A DNA stretch of 64,000 nt from assembly GCA_019637195.1 (NCBI GenBank), contig JAHBWA010000014.1, positions 38,590-102,589 on the forward strand, written 5' to 3'. Origin of the DNA: Labilithrix sp. GTDB taxonomy: Bacteria; Myxococcota_A; Polyangia; Polyangiales; Polyangiaceae. Positions 10,101 through 17,823 of this stretch are shown here, one piece after another. Every line of letters starts with the position of its first letter. The first letter of the stretch is position 1. The position numbers and the translations under genes were made by a program. The notes below the pieces were generated by a model that was not told the DNA's origin, ran no database searches, and saw only the letters and a program-made list of their open reading frames with translations.

Positions 10101-11104
10101 ACGCCCTGCTCGCGCGCGTGGTCGAGGTGAACCGCCTCACGAAGACGATCGTCGAGGTCGTCGTGAAGGCGCCGATGGCCGCGCGGAAGTTCAAGCCCGG
10201 CCAGTTCTACCGCCTTCAGAACTTCGAGTCGTTCGCCCCGGTCGTCGCCGGCACGCGCCTCGGCATGGAGGGCCTCGCGCTCACGGGCGCGTGGATCGAC
10301 GAGGACAAGGGCCTGCTCGGGACGATCGTCCTCGAGATGGGCGGCTCGTCGCGGCTCTGCGCGGCCCTCCGTCCGGGCGAGCCGATCGTCCTCATGGGAC
10401 CCACCGGCACGCCGACCCACGTGCAGGAGAAGGAGACGGCGCTCCTCTGCGGCGGCGGCCTCGGCAACGCCGTGCTCTTCTCGATCGCCCGGGCGATGAA
10501 GGCGCTCGGCAACGACGTCCTCTACTTCGCGGGCTACAAGAAGGGTGAGGATCTCTTCAAGCAGGACGACATCGAGGCGTACACCGATCAGGTGATCTGG
10601 TGCACCGACACCGGCGCGGAGATCGCGCCGCGGCGCCCCCAGGACGCGCACTTCCGCGGGAACATCGTCCAGGCGATGGTCGCGTACGGCAAGGGCGAGC
10701 TCGCCGGCAAGGGCGGCGACAAGCTCGAGCGCAAGGTGAAGATGTCGTCGGTGAACCGCATCATCGCGATCGGCTCCGATCGCATGATGGCGGCGGTGAA
10801 GGAGGCGCGCCACGGCGTGCTCGCGCCGATCCTGAACCCGCTCCACATCGCGATCGGCAGCATCAACTCGCCGATGCAGTGCATGATGAAGGAGGTCTGC
10901 GCGCAGTGCCTCCAGAAGCACACGGATCCGAAGACCGGCAAAGAGTCGCTCGTCTTCTCTTGCTACAACCAGGATCAGGCGCTCGACGCCGTCGACTTCA
11001 AGCACCTGAACGATCGCCTGCGGGCGAACTCGATGCAGGAGAAGGTCGCGAACGCCTGGCTCGACCGGCTGCTCGAGAAGAACCCGGAGATCCTCCGGAT
11101 CTGA
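7190..11104 (+). CDS. Fused GltD-like / ferredoxin-reductase-like iron-sulfur flavoprotein (Nfn-like)
   Basis: 1304 residues if started at GTG 7190 (ATG 7193 and GTG 7262 are alternatives; none has a strong ribosome site). Residues ~50-350 are helical and unrecognised. A Cys-rich segment begins at Cys361 (C-x2-C-x6-C) and continues to a second cluster (CVDNPMC and CNDCMKAC). A GltD-like FAD/NAD(P) oxidoreductase follows, with GLGPAGYT at 502-509 and a second dinucleotide fold (AIVIGGGLTAIDTA). Near residue 975 a ferredoxin-NADP-reductase domain starts (KFKPGQFYRLQNF; LCGGGLGNAVL), ending in Cys1231-x5-Cys1237-x2-Cys1240-x17-Cys1258, placed like the [2Fe-2S] of NfnA/DHODB. The order matches NfnB fused to NfnA, enzymes that bifurcate electrons between ferredoxin, NADH and NADPH. 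The activity is inferred. Confidence 0.8.
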   Translation: MMPARSGDPEPSARKARKSRRDSSVSAATTPFRVSRKSFPPPEGLPSSDMPLGVAGFRYSDLFVPERLKDLYDVFCTELAQKSPDAWRTYEAYRAVKGAGMKAEDVSSAILATAPFVSAFVGRLFGVEKELAELASEVRDRTPLWKFKADFAKKRVLKDSAGKAWKGTFAEAGAVATAAITAMFPQRPDAVLRGTQSYPDEELAVARATLLLVEIDDTARKAAKAGGASWTDELRARSAVIRQALASSWNASKVSEEACALADAGAPTDAENQKVVAFALDALESWLAHRRKDHGDPAYHWPSLRVPKSVDHQQLVELRRPEPKLQELFVGPEHELRERDGFPLTDRRADPRQAEQEIDYCLYCHERDKDSCSKGLRDNKTNEIKKNPLGVPLDGCPLDEKISEMHVVRRDGDALGALAIVCVDNPMCPGTGHRICNDCMKACVFQKQEPVNIPQIETRVLTEVLSLPWGLEIYGLLTRWNPLDVRRPYALPYNGKNVMVVGLGPAGYTLVHHLTREGFGVAAIDGLKIEPLPVELTGDATTPPTPIKDFGSLYEELDERTLLGFGGVSEYGITVRWDKNFLTLLYITLARKRLLKIYGGVRFGGTLTLDDAWQLGFDHVALAAGAGRPTIIDIKNNLSKGIRKASDFLMGLQLTGAYKKSSLANLQVQLPAIVIGGGLTAIDTATELLAYYPVQIEKVAQRVHDLVADKGAEAVRAMFDDEEWAELQVQLQHAKELEEERDRAAREGRDPRVQPLLDRWGGVSLVYRRSVLESPAYRLNHEEVQKSLEEGVRYVENLSPTEAVLDQYGHVKAMKFRRMTGDRDEVELPARTVCVAAGTSPNTMYEKEYEGSFALDAKKQYFQAYEAKVDDERVVLSPSSGRNPEAFFTSYAGDAALRGEDGVVSGRRDRAVSFYGDNHPYYAGSVVKAMASAKHGFHHVSALFPEVERLASAEQPERDAKLASFFDGLDDALLARVVEVNRLTKTIVEVVVKAPMAARKFKPGQFYRLQNFESFAPVVAGTRLGMEGLALTGAWIDEDKGLLGTIVLEMGGSSRLCAALRPGEPIVLMGPTGTPTHVQEKETALLCGGGLGNAVLFSIARAMKALGNDVLYFAGYKKGEDLFKQDDIEAYTDQVIWCTDTGAEIAPRRPQDAHFRGNIVQAMVAYGKGELAGKGGDKLERKVKMSSVNRIIAIGSDRMMAAVKEARHGVLAPILNPLHIAIGSINSPMQCMMKEVCAQCLQKHTDPKTGKESLVFSCYNQDQALDAVDFKHLNDRLRANSMQEKVANAWLDRLLEKNPEILRI

Positions 11105-11140
11105 CGCCGCCTGGCGCCCCCCCGCGCCGGTACGTCGCGA

Positions 11141-11533
11141 ATGTGCGCTCTGGAAGAACGCGTCGTACGGACCGTGCGGCGACGTCACGCGGCCGTCGGG
11201 CTCGCCGTGACGGTCGCCGCCGGGCTCGGGTCGCGCCGGTTTCCGATCGGTCTGTCCGTCTGGGACAAGAGCCTGGGCGACGCGCTCTATACGGTGATGT
11301 TGTACTTGCTCGCGTTGCTCCTGCGGCCGGGGCTTCGTCCCGCGGTGGCCGGCGCCGCCGCGCTCTCGCTGTCGATCGCGATCGAGGCGTTTCAGCTCAC
11401 GGGGATCCCGGCGCGCCTCCCGCGCGCGCTGCAGGTCGCGCTCGGGACGACCTTCGCCTGGCACGACATCGCCTGCTACTTCGCCGGCGCGCTCGTGGCG
11501 GTCGCGGTCCACGGGCTCGCCGCCCGCCGGTGA
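11141..11533 (+). CDS. DUF2809 family membrane protein
   Basis: 130 residues with four predicted membrane segments. The family pattern is clear: WDKSLGDALYTVMLYLLALLL, then SIAIEAFQLTG, and near the end GTTFAWHDIACYFAGALVA. DUF2809 proteins are small polytopic membrane proteins of unknown function. It starts 37 bp after the flavoprotein gene on the same strand, so it may be the last gene of that transcript. Confidence 0.85.
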   Translation: MCALEERVVRTVRRRHAAVGLAVTVAAGLGSRRFPIGLSVWDKSLGDALYTVMLYLLALLLRPGLRPAVAGAAALSLSIAIEAFQLTGIPARLPRALQVALGTTFAWHDIACYFAGALVAVAVHGLAARR

Positions 11534-11611
11534 CGGCGGGCGCCTCGGCTCACGTCGGCGGGCCTCTCGCGAGGTCACTCACGTCCGCTCGCCCTGGGCG
11601 GCTACTTCGCG

Positions 11612-12688
11612 CTACTTCACGATGGCGTCCGTCGCGCAGCCGAAGAGGACCTCGATCCGTCCAGGCTTTGCCTTGACGGCGTCGCAGCTCGCGTCGCAGA
11701 GGACGATGCGCTGCGGGGCTTCGGCGTCGTCGTAGCGCCAGCCGGAGCCGCCGCTGCATGTGGCGTCGTGGGCGAGCGGGACGCGGCTCGCGCCGGACAC
11801 GTGGACGACGTTGACCTTCGCGCGATCGAGGCGCTCGCCCGCGGGAGCGGCGGGGATCGCGTAGTCGCACGCGAGCGCCGAGGCCTTGATGGCGTTGATC
11901 GCGCCGAGGAATTCTTGCTGGAGCTGCCTCGGGTCGCTCGCGCTCACGATGAACGCGTCGCCGGTGCCGCCGCCGGCGGCGATCTCGTTCAGGCTCGCCA
12001 GCTCGTCGCCGACGCCGATCACGTAGGTCGGCAGGGCGCCGGCGACGCTCGCGGCGAGGTCACGCACGGCGCCGACGGAGTTGCCGGTGCAGCTCGAGTC
12101 GGGCAGCCCGTCGGTCACGAGGACGATCGCGACCTTCCCGCGGGAGGGCGCGGTCCCCTGCGCATAGGCCATCGCGCCCTGCAAGGCCACGTGCGTCGGC
12201 GTGCCGCCGGCGGGAGACTGGCTATCGAGGCTCGCGCCGAAGGCGGCGTTCGGCAGCGCGGTCATCGCGACCTGCGGCGTGCTGTAGGCGCTCGCGCTGC
12301 ACGAGTAATCTTGCGCGTCCGGGAAGAAGGTGAGCGACGCGGACACGCCGCTGGAGTCGGGCGACTCGAAGAACGCCCTGGACGCCGCCTTCGCCGCGGC
12401 CCACTTCGGCGACGTGCTCGACGTCATGCTCCCGGACTTGTCGAACATGAAGACGAGGTAGACCGGCATAGGCTCTGCGGTCGCGGACCTCGTGGCGCAG
12501 CTCTCGAATTCGTCGGCGCTCCCGGCGCCGTCGTCGCCGGTCACCGCGCCCAGCTCGCCGGTCGTTCCCGCGGGGGCGTCCGCCTTCGACGTCGAGCGGA
12601 ATTCGGACGCGGGCCCCGAGGGAGCGCACGCGGTGACCATGACCGCGAGCGCAGCGAGCCCCAGCGACAGCTTCATCGACACCACCAT
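11612..12688 (-). CDS. von Willebrand factor A domain lipoprotein
   Basis: 358 residues. ATG 12688 is preceded by GGAGG at 5 nt spacing, which selects it over the internal ATG at 12676. The signal peptide ends at a lipobox (AVMVTAC). An Asp/Gly-rich linker leads to a vWA domain with an intact MIDAS: DKSGS (DxSxS), GGTPTH (Thr) and LVTDGLPD (Asp). The rest contains several Cys pairs (SCTG, LACDY, CDASCD). vWA domains bind divalent metal and mediate protein-protein contacts. Surface exposure is likely but the ligand is unknown. Confidence 0.85.
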   Translation of the reverse strand: MVVSMKLSLGLAALAVMVTACAPSGPASEFRSTSKADAPAGTTGELGAVTGDDGAGSADEFESCATRSATAEPMPVYLVFMFDKSGSMTSSTSPKWAAAKAASRAFFESPDSSGVSASLTFFPDAQDYSCSASAYSTPQVAMTALPNAAFGASLDSQSPAGGTPTHVALQGAMAYAQGTAPSRGKVAIVLVTDGLPDSSCTGNSVGAVRDLAASVAGALPTYVIGVGDELASLNEIAAGGGTGDAFIVSASDPRQLQQEFLGAINAIKASALACDYAIPAAPAGERLDRAKVNVVHVSGASRVPLAHDATCSGGSGWRYDDAEAPQRIVLCDASCDAVKAKPGRIEVLFGCATDAIVK

Positions 12689-13030
12689 GGATACCTCCGC
12701 GAAGACGCACAGAGCCCGGATCTCCGCGCGGATGAACGCCACGGGAGGTCGATTCACGCGACGCGCTCGGCGAGCGATTCGGCTGGCGTCCGAAAAATCC
12801 CTCGATGCAGTCCGTGTGCCCGTCCGTCGGCGCGCCGGCGTCGTCGCGCGTGGCCCGCGTCGCGCGAGGCGGCGAGGCGGGCAACGCTGGCCTTCGGTCG
12901 CCGCCGTGTGCCGCTCGTTCGACCGCGTGGCTTCGCGATGGCCACGCCTGGGTCGTGATGGCCCGGCCGAGGGCGCCGCCGGGAAGCGTGGTTCTCCCGG
13001 CGCACGAACTGGTGTAGAGGTGCGCGGTAC
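12689..13030. other. Divergent intergenic region, vWA lipoprotein / DUF72
   Basis: 342 bp holding both promoters. The ribosome site of the vWA gene (GGAGG) lies at 12694-12698 on the minus strand. Frames open through it have no codon bias and no family signal. No convincing -35/-10 pair, hairpin or small RNA was recognised. Confidence 0.4.
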
Positions 13031-13777
13031 ATGGCGACCCGGGTGCACATCGGATCGAAGGAGCTGCGCGGCGAGCTCGCGGCGTATGCGAAGCGCTTCG
13101 ACCTGTTGGAGGTGCGCGGGGTGGACGCTGCCAACCTCCGGCGCGCGCCGACGGCGGCGACGCTCCGTCGCTGGCGCAAGGCGGTGCCGCCGCAGTTCGA
13201 GTTCGCCGTCGTCGCGGGGCCGAACGTCGGCAAGCTCAAGCCTACGGACGCGCTCGAGGCCGAGCTCGCGGCGATGCTCGAGACCGCCACCACGCTCGAG
13301 GCGCGCCTCCTCGTCGTGCCGACGTCGCCCGACGTCACGCCGAGCAAGCTCTGGCGTGACCGCTTCGCTACGCTCCTGGACCGCCTCCCTCGCGACGCGT
13401 CGACGGTCGTCTGGGAGCCGAGCGGGCTCTGGGAGCACGAAGACGCCGCGGTCCAGGCCAAGAAGTGGGGCGTCGTCCTCTCGGTCGATCCGTCGCGCGA
13501 CATCGTCCCGGTGGGGCCGGTCGCGTTCGCGCGCCTCCGCGCCCTCGGCGGGACGCGGGCGTACAGCACCGCAGCGCTCGAGCGCGTGGCGTCGGCGATC
13601 GGCGAGCGCCGCGACGCGTACGTCGTCATCGAGACGCAGAGCGCGCTCACGGAGGCCAAGACGCTGCGCCGGCTGGTCCGCGCGGCCGGCTCGCGCAAGA
13701 CGGGCGGGCTCACGCGCCTCGTCCGTCCGCGCGGCGCGCCGCTCCAGTTCGAGGACGACGACGAGCAGGACGAGTAG
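13031..13777 (+). CDS. DUF72 (YecE-like) family protein
   Basis: 248 residues. The pattern HIGSKELRGELAAYAKRFDLLEVRGVD followed by LRRWRKAVPPQFEFAVV matches the TIM-barrel-like DUF72 family (there: IGTSGW ... YYA..FD.VEIN ... W....P..F.FA). The family's usual N-terminal GTSGW is reduced to GSKEL, and the C-terminus ends in an acidic tail. DUF72 proteins have no settled function; distant similarity to sugar isomerase and endonuclease IV barrels is known. It is separated by 3 bp from the GGT-like gene, so the two form an operon. Confidence 0.75.
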   Translation: MATRVHIGSKELRGELAAYAKRFDLLEVRGVDAANLRRAPTAATLRRWRKAVPPQFEFAVVAGPNVGKLKPTDALEAELAAMLETATTLEARLLVVPTSPDVTPSKLWRDRFATLLDRLPRDASTVVWEPSGLWEHEDAAVQAKKWGVVLSVDPSRDIVPVGPVAFARLRALGGTRAYSTAALERVASAIGERRDAYVVIETQSALTEAKTLRRLVRAAGSRKTGGLTRLVRPRGAPLQFEDDDEQDE

Positions 13778-13780
13778 GCG

Positions 13781-14905
13781 ATGTCGCTCCGCAAGGCACG
13801 GGCGGCCGTCGCGTCCGCCCCAGAGATCGAGGCCGCCGCCGAGGAGGTGCTCGGCCGCGGCAACGCCATCGACGCCGTCGTCGCCGGGGTCTTCGCCGCC
13901 TGCGCGGTCTCGCCGGGCGTCCTCTTGGGGCCGGTGCAGATCCTCGTCGGCGGCGCGGGTGCGGGCCTGCTCGCGATCGACGGGCGCGTCCGCCAGCCGG
14001 GCGTCGGCGCGCCTCGGCCCCGCGGCTTCACGAGCGCCGAGGACATCCCGGACGCCGCGCGCGTCGGCGTCCCGTGGCTGCCTGCGGCGCTGTCCGTCGC
14101 GGTGGCGACGATGGGCAGCGCGACCTTCAATCAGGTCGTGACGCCCGCCGTCGCGCTCGCGAAGGGGACGCCGCGCGCCGAGCTGCTGAAGCGCATCGCG
14201 TCGCGCGGACCGCGCGCGCTCGAGGAGCGACCGCTGAGCGAAGAGCTCCTGGCGGCGGCGGGGCGGCCGAGCGGCGGCCTCTTGACGGTCGACGATCTCG
14301 CGTCGCCGCAGCCCGAGGTGCAGAAGGCCTCGCGCGTCGCGCTCGGCGCCGAGCACGCGGCGCGCGCGGCGCGTGACGCCGCGAGCGGCAAGGCGCAATC
14401 GAGGTCCTTCGCGGCCGAGCTCGCGCGGAAGAAGAACGCGGCCGGAGAGCCCGAGCCGCGCGTCCTCGTGACGTTCCCCTGGACGCACCTCGCGGCGGGC
14501 TTGCCGGCCCCGCCGGCGCACGCGGTCGAGGTCGCGCGCGTGCGCGCCGTCGCCGCGGTCGATCGCAACGCGACGTTCGCGATCGCGTGCTGGGACGAGG
14601 CGACGGACGGCCTCTTCATCCCCGAGCTCGGCCTGCGGGCGCCGTTCTTCGCGGAGCCCGTCCGTCGCGGCCAGACGCGCATCCGCCCGGGCGAGCCCCG
14701 CGCCGCCGCGGGGCCCGTGGCGCTCGTCGGCTCGGTCGCGGCGCCGGAGCTCGCGCTCGCGGCGTTCGGCGCGACGGACGCCTACGACGTGCTCGGCCAG
14801 GCGCTCGAGTCGCTCGCCGTCGACGAGCGGCTGGAGGCGCACGGCGAGGCGCGCCTCGTCGCGCTCGCCCACGCCAACGCGACGGCGTCCGTCCTTCGCG
14901 GCTAG
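13781..14905 (+). CDS. Gamma-glutamyltransferase-like protein lacking the catalytic threonine
   Basis: 374 residues, much shorter than GGT (about 550). GGT-type motifs are visible in order: RGNAIDAVVAGVFAACAVSP (GGT: GGNAxDAAVA), VGGAGAGLLAIDG (GGGGF), VGVPWLPAALSVA (VGVPGTVAGL), AELLKRIASRGPRALEE and GGLLTVDDLA. At the position of the Ntn-hydrolase TTH motif that begins the small subunit, this protein reads RVRAVAAVDR, so the nucleophilic Thr is absent. It cannot self-cleave or transfer glutamyl groups by the known mechanism. It is probably a pseudoenzyme. The gene is operonic with the DUF72 gene. Confidence 0.65.
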   Translation: MSLRKARAAVASAPEIEAAAEEVLGRGNAIDAVVAGVFAACAVSPGVLLGPVQILVGGAGAGLLAIDGRVRQPGVGAPRPRGFTSAEDIPDAARVGVPWLPAALSVAVATMGSATFNQVVTPAVALAKGTPRAELLKRIASRGPRALEERPLSEELLAAAGRPSGGLLTVDDLASPQPEVQKASRVALGAEHAARAARDAASGKAQSRSFAAELARKKNAAGEPEPRVLVTFPWTHLAAGLPAPPAHAVEVARVRAVAAVDRNATFAIACWDEATDGLFIPELGLRAPFFAEPVRRGQTRIRPGEPRAAAGPVALVGSVAAPELALAAFGATDAYDVLGQALESLAVDERLEAHGEARLVALAHANATASVLRG

Positions 14906-15315
14906 CCGCGCCGCGCGGTCTCCCGGACGACGCGATCGGCGGTCTGCTGCAGGGTCTCCGCCGCTCTCGCCGCCGCGACGCCGAGCACCTCGTTGGCCCC
15001 GCCGAGATCGTAGCCCTCCGCCTCGAGCCGCCGGCGGCGTCGGCGGTAGCGCAGCCACGTCGCGAGGACGGAGAGCGCGGGCACCGTGAAATAGAGCGAC
15101 ACGAGCACGAGCGTCCAGTTGGTCGTGGCGGACTCCGGATAGAGGAGGCCCGCCAGGGCCGAGCCGGCTCCGAAGAGCGCGTAGGCCGTGATGATCAAGA
15201 GCTGCGGCCACGGCGGACGGCTCGTGCCGTCGGCGAGGAGCCGCCACTCCTCTGCGGGATCGAGCGGACGAAGCTCCTTCGGCCTCGCGCCCGGCGATCG
15301 GTAGGGGGCATCCAT
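14902..15315 (-). CDS. Two-TM membrane protein of unknown function
   Basis: 137 residues. Two hydrophobic helices lie near residues 38-60 (LLIITAYALFGAGSALAGLLY) and 66-90 (WTLVLVSLYFTVPALSVLATWL), followed by an Arg cluster (RYRRRRRR) and an amphipathic Ala-rich helix. No family is recognised. Its stop codon overlaps the stop of the convergent GGT-like gene within a CTAG at 14902-14905. Confidence 0.65.
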   Translation of the reverse strand: MDAPYRSPGARPKELRPLDPAEEWRLLADGTSRPPWPQLLIITAYALFGAGSALAGLLYPESATTNWTLVLVSLYFTVPALSVLATWLRYRRRRRRLEAEGYDLGGANEVLGVAAARAAETLQQTADRVVRETARRG

Positions 15316-15335
15316 GGGTCTTCTCCCCGTCCTGC

Positions 15336-16106
15336 CTAGACCCTGAAGCCGACCTGGCTCTGAGCGTACCAGCCGTCGCGTTCGTCGAGCTTCGCGCCCA
15401 GCTCCTGACGCTCGATCGGCGAGAGGTTCTTCGCTGCCCAGGCGTACGCATCGAAGCCCTCGCGAAACGCCGCGTCCGTCTTGTACGCGTGGTCGGCCCT
15501 GGGAGAGGCCGCGAGGAACGCCTCCTTCGTCATGCCCGATCGAGCCATGTCGCGCGCCGCGTTCATGCCGCGGTCGGCGTGCAGCTGGAGCGTGGCGACG
15601 CCCTTCTTGTCGCTCGCGAGCGCCTCCGTCATCTTGAAGGCCACGTTACCGGCCTCTCTCGGCACGTGCTTGTAGGCACCGTCCAGGCGGGCGGCCTTGT
15701 AGCCGCTCGGCAGGTCGAGCACCCCGAGGATCGCGACGTGGGCGTTGTCGCGGGCGAGCGCCTCGCTCTGCTCTTTCCCCTTCGCCTGCGCCTCGTGGAA
15801 CGCGTAGAGGCCGATCCCGATGGCGCCGACGGGGCCGACGATGGCACCCGCGGCTCCTAGATGAAGGACGCCGGCGATCTCCGCCCCCTCAAGCGCCACG
15901 TGGGTGAGCTCCACGCCGCCCGTGAAGCCCACGTGCTTCTGCTGGTGCTCCTTCGTCACCCTCCACGAGAGATCATCGCCTCGAACGTCGCGCCCGGTCT
16001 TGGTGGCGCGCTCGACGATGTCGCCCGTCGCGTCGTCTCGCCGAAGCGCTTGCTCCTCGTCCGCCGAAAAGTGACGCCGACCACCCAGTCCACCGATCTC
16101 GCTCAT
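15336..16106 (-). CDS. Uncharacterised protein with a central glycine-rich hydrophobic hairpin
   Basis: 256 residues. ATG 16106 is chosen over GTG 16109 because GGGAGG lies 7 nt upstream. The N-terminus is polar (GGRRHFSADEEQALRRDD). A Gly/Ala-rich hydrophobic hairpin (residues ~80-106, GVLHLGAAGAIVGPVGAIGIGLYAF) could insert in a membrane. The rest is helical and charged, with an Ala/Lys-rich C-terminal half that includes DRGMNAARDMA and REGFDAYAWAAKNLS. Gly-zipper hairpins of this kind occur in secreted toxins and pore proteins, but no effector domain is recognised. It follows the two-TM gene region by 20 bp on the same strand. Confidence 0.65.
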   Translation of the reverse strand: MSEIGGLGGRRHFSADEEQALRRDDATGDIVERATKTGRDVRGDDLSWRVTKEHQQKHVGFTGGVELTHVALEGAEIAGVLHLGAAGAIVGPVGAIGIGLYAFHEAQAKGKEQSEALARDNAHVAILGVLDLPSGYKAARLDGAYKHVPREAGNVAFKMTEALASDKKGVATLQLHADRGMNAARDMARSGMTKEAFLAASPRADHAYKTDAAFREGFDAYAWAAKNLSPIERQELGAKLDERDGWYAQSQVGFRV

Positions 16107-16470
16107 CACCGAACCTCCCTGCGAGGGTCGTTCGGCCGGAGCAGGGCGGCGGTTGCGAGGATCGCGCGCAGGCGCTCGCGGAGCCCCCCGTCGCGAGGTC
16201 GCCTGGGGCCGCCACCCGGGAGATCAACGACGTCGGGTGCTGCGGCTGGCGTGCGCTCGGCGTCGAGGCCCGGCGGACAGACACGGCGCGACGTTCGGAG
16301 AGGAGGCGACGGCACCAGGCCGCGCCGCCCGCGAGAGGAGGCGACGGCACCAGGCCGCGCCGCCCGCGAGAGAGGTCGAGCGTCGCGAACAAAAAGCGCA
16401 CGCGCACGGACGCCGACGGATGATTCCGTCGTGCCGCGCGCGGGCTATGCTCGTGGCGCTAGGAGGCGGC
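16107..16470. other. Intergenic region between rpmB and the hypothetical hairpin protein
   Basis: 364 bp between two minus-strand genes. It contains a perfect 35-bp direct repeat at 16298-16367. The ribosome site GGGAGG for the downstream gene is at 16114-16119. No coding bias is seen. It must hold the downstream gene's promoter and probably the rpmB terminator, but no T-run hairpin is visible. Confidence 0.45.
16298..16367. repeat. Perfect 35-bp tandem duplication
   Basis: Two identical adjacent 35-bp units (16298-16332 and 16333-16367), each beginning GAGAGGAGGCGACGGCACC and ending CGCCGCCCGC. The unit is not a multiple of three and lies between genes. Confidence 0.9.
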
Positions 16471-16695
16471 TCAGAGCTTGACGCCGTGACGCTTCGCGTA
16501 CGCGACGACGCCGATCTTGTCGATCGTGCGAATGTCGCGCGTGGTCAGCTTGAGCGACACGTAGCGGTTGAACTCGGGAACCCAAACCCGGCGGGTCTGG
16601 ATGTTCACGTTCTGCCAGCGCTTCGTCTTGATGTTGGAGTGCGAGACGTTCTGCGCCTTCAGCTTGCGCTTGCCAGTGATATCGCTCTTCGCCAT
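16471..16695 (-). CDS. rpmB: 50S ribosomal protein L28
   Basis: 74 residues, full family length. It begins MAKSDITGKRKLKAQNVSHS and carries the typical RRVWVPEFNRYVSLKLTTRDIRTIDKIG core and HGVKL end. L28 is part of the large ribosomal subunit. No Cys pairs are present, so it is the zinc-free form. It is monocistronic here, with its own promoter-like sequence upstream. Confidence 0.95.
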   Translation of the reverse strand: MAKSDITGKRKLKAQNVSHSNIKTKRWQNVNIQTRRVWVPEFNRYVSLKLTTRDIRTIDKIGVVAYAKRHGVKL

Positions 16696-16723
16696 GACTC
16701 AAAGTCCTTCGGAAAGGGCGCGA

Positions 16724-16752
16724 AACTTCGCGGAAAGCTGACCACATGTCAA
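16724..16752 (-). promoter_or_regulatory. Candidate sigma-70-type promoter of rpmB
   Basis: A perfect -35 hexamer TTGACA reads on the minus strand at 16752-16747. At 17 bp spacing the -10 position (16729-16724) is poor (GAAGTT), as is usual for high-GC genomes. The ribosome site AAGGA lies about 12 nt before the rpmB ATG. The assignment rests mainly on the consensus -35. Confidence 0.4.
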
Positions 16753-16918
16753 GCGCTCCGTCGCCGAAGTATCAAGAATGCTCGCGCCTCGGGCGTGGGG
16801 GAAGGGAGGCGGCGTGAAATTCAGACGGAATTCCAGGCTCATGCGTCGTCCGGGGCTCGAGGCGGAGCGCGACGCGCCTCGGGCGACGAGGCTCGGAGCG
16901 CTTCCGCCCGAGGGGCGA

Positions 16919-17737
16919 TCATGGCCGGAGCGCGCCGAGGCGGGCGACGAGATCGCTGCAGAACGCGCGGACGCGCTCGAAGCCGGCGTTCTTCTGCAGC
17001 GTCGTCTCATCCATGTAGAGCCGCCGCGCGAGCTCCACCTGCACCACGTGGGACGCCGCCTTGGGGCGCCCGTAGTGCATCGTCGTGAACCCGCCCTGGT
17101 AGGGATCGTCGTGGGACACCGAGAAGCCGGCGCCGCGCGCGAGCGCGTCGACCGCGTCGATGAAGCGGGGCGACGCGCTCGTCCGTCCGCGCGTGCCGGG
17201 CACGACGTCGGCGCGGTGGGCGTGCGCGTCGCCGTGCGCCGCGCGGCCGACGCTCGGCATCGAGTGCCCTGCGACGAGGATCGAGTACCCGAAGCGGGCG
17301 CGCTTGCGCTCGATCTGCTCGGTGATCGCCGCGTGGTACGGGCGGTAGAACGTGTCGAGGCGCCGCTCGAGCTCGCGACGCGGCAGCGGGGCGTCGAGCA
17401 CCCGCTTGCCCTCGCTCGTGAGCCGCCAGACGATCCCGCGGGTCGCGCGCGCGTTCGGAGGCGCGCCCTCGACGGACTCGGCGTCGACGTCCTTCTCGCT
17501 CCGGTTCAAATCGACGACGTAGCGCGAGGCGTGCGCGACGATCATCGTGGCGCCGCGCGCAGGGGCGTCGGCGTAGAGCTCGTCGACCCAGAGGTCGGCG
17601 TCGCGTCCGATCGAGCGGGCGGGGGCGGCGAGCGTCGCGAGGGACGGGCCGTCGAGCCAGAGCCCCGCGTGCGGGACCTCGACGATGAGCGGCGTCTCTT
17701 CGCCTGCGGGCTCGACAACGGAGAAGGGCGCGCGCAT
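16919..17737 (-). CDS. N-formylglutamate amidohydrolase family protein
   Basis: 272 residues. Family motifs are intact: VEVPHAG near the start, VDLNRSEKD, LDTFYRPYHAAI, VAGHSMPS, and SHDDPYQGGFTTMHYG near the C-terminus. These enzymes hydrolyse N-formylglutamate at the end of the histidine-utilisation route, or similar amides. No hut genes are in the window, so the substrate is uncertain. The enzyme is cytosolic and has no signal peptide. Confidence 0.87.
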   Translation of the reverse strand: MRAPFSVVEPAGEETPLIVEVPHAGLWLDGPSLATLAAPARSIGRDADLWVDELYADAPARGATMIVAHASRYVVDLNRSEKDVDAESVEGAPPNARATRGIVWRLTSEGKRVLDAPLPRRELERRLDTFYRPYHAAITEQIERKRARFGYSILVAGHSMPSVGRAAHGDAHAHRADVVPGTRGRTSASPRFIDAVDALARGAGFSVSHDDPYQGGFTTMHYGRPKAASHVVQVELARRLYMDETTLQKNAGFERVRAFCSDLVARLGALRP

Positions 17738-17823
17738 CGACCTCGCTAACCTAACGCAGTCGTCCAGCTCGGCGCGTTCGAATTTGCTTGTCGCTGCCTT
17801 TCAACGCGGGCACTGACGGCCGC

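Noticed and set aside
7097..11578. A 1493-codon open frame on the minus strand
   Set aside because: It is the antisense of the flavoprotein gene, rich in Arg, Ala and Leu repeats with no domain; a GC-bias shadow.
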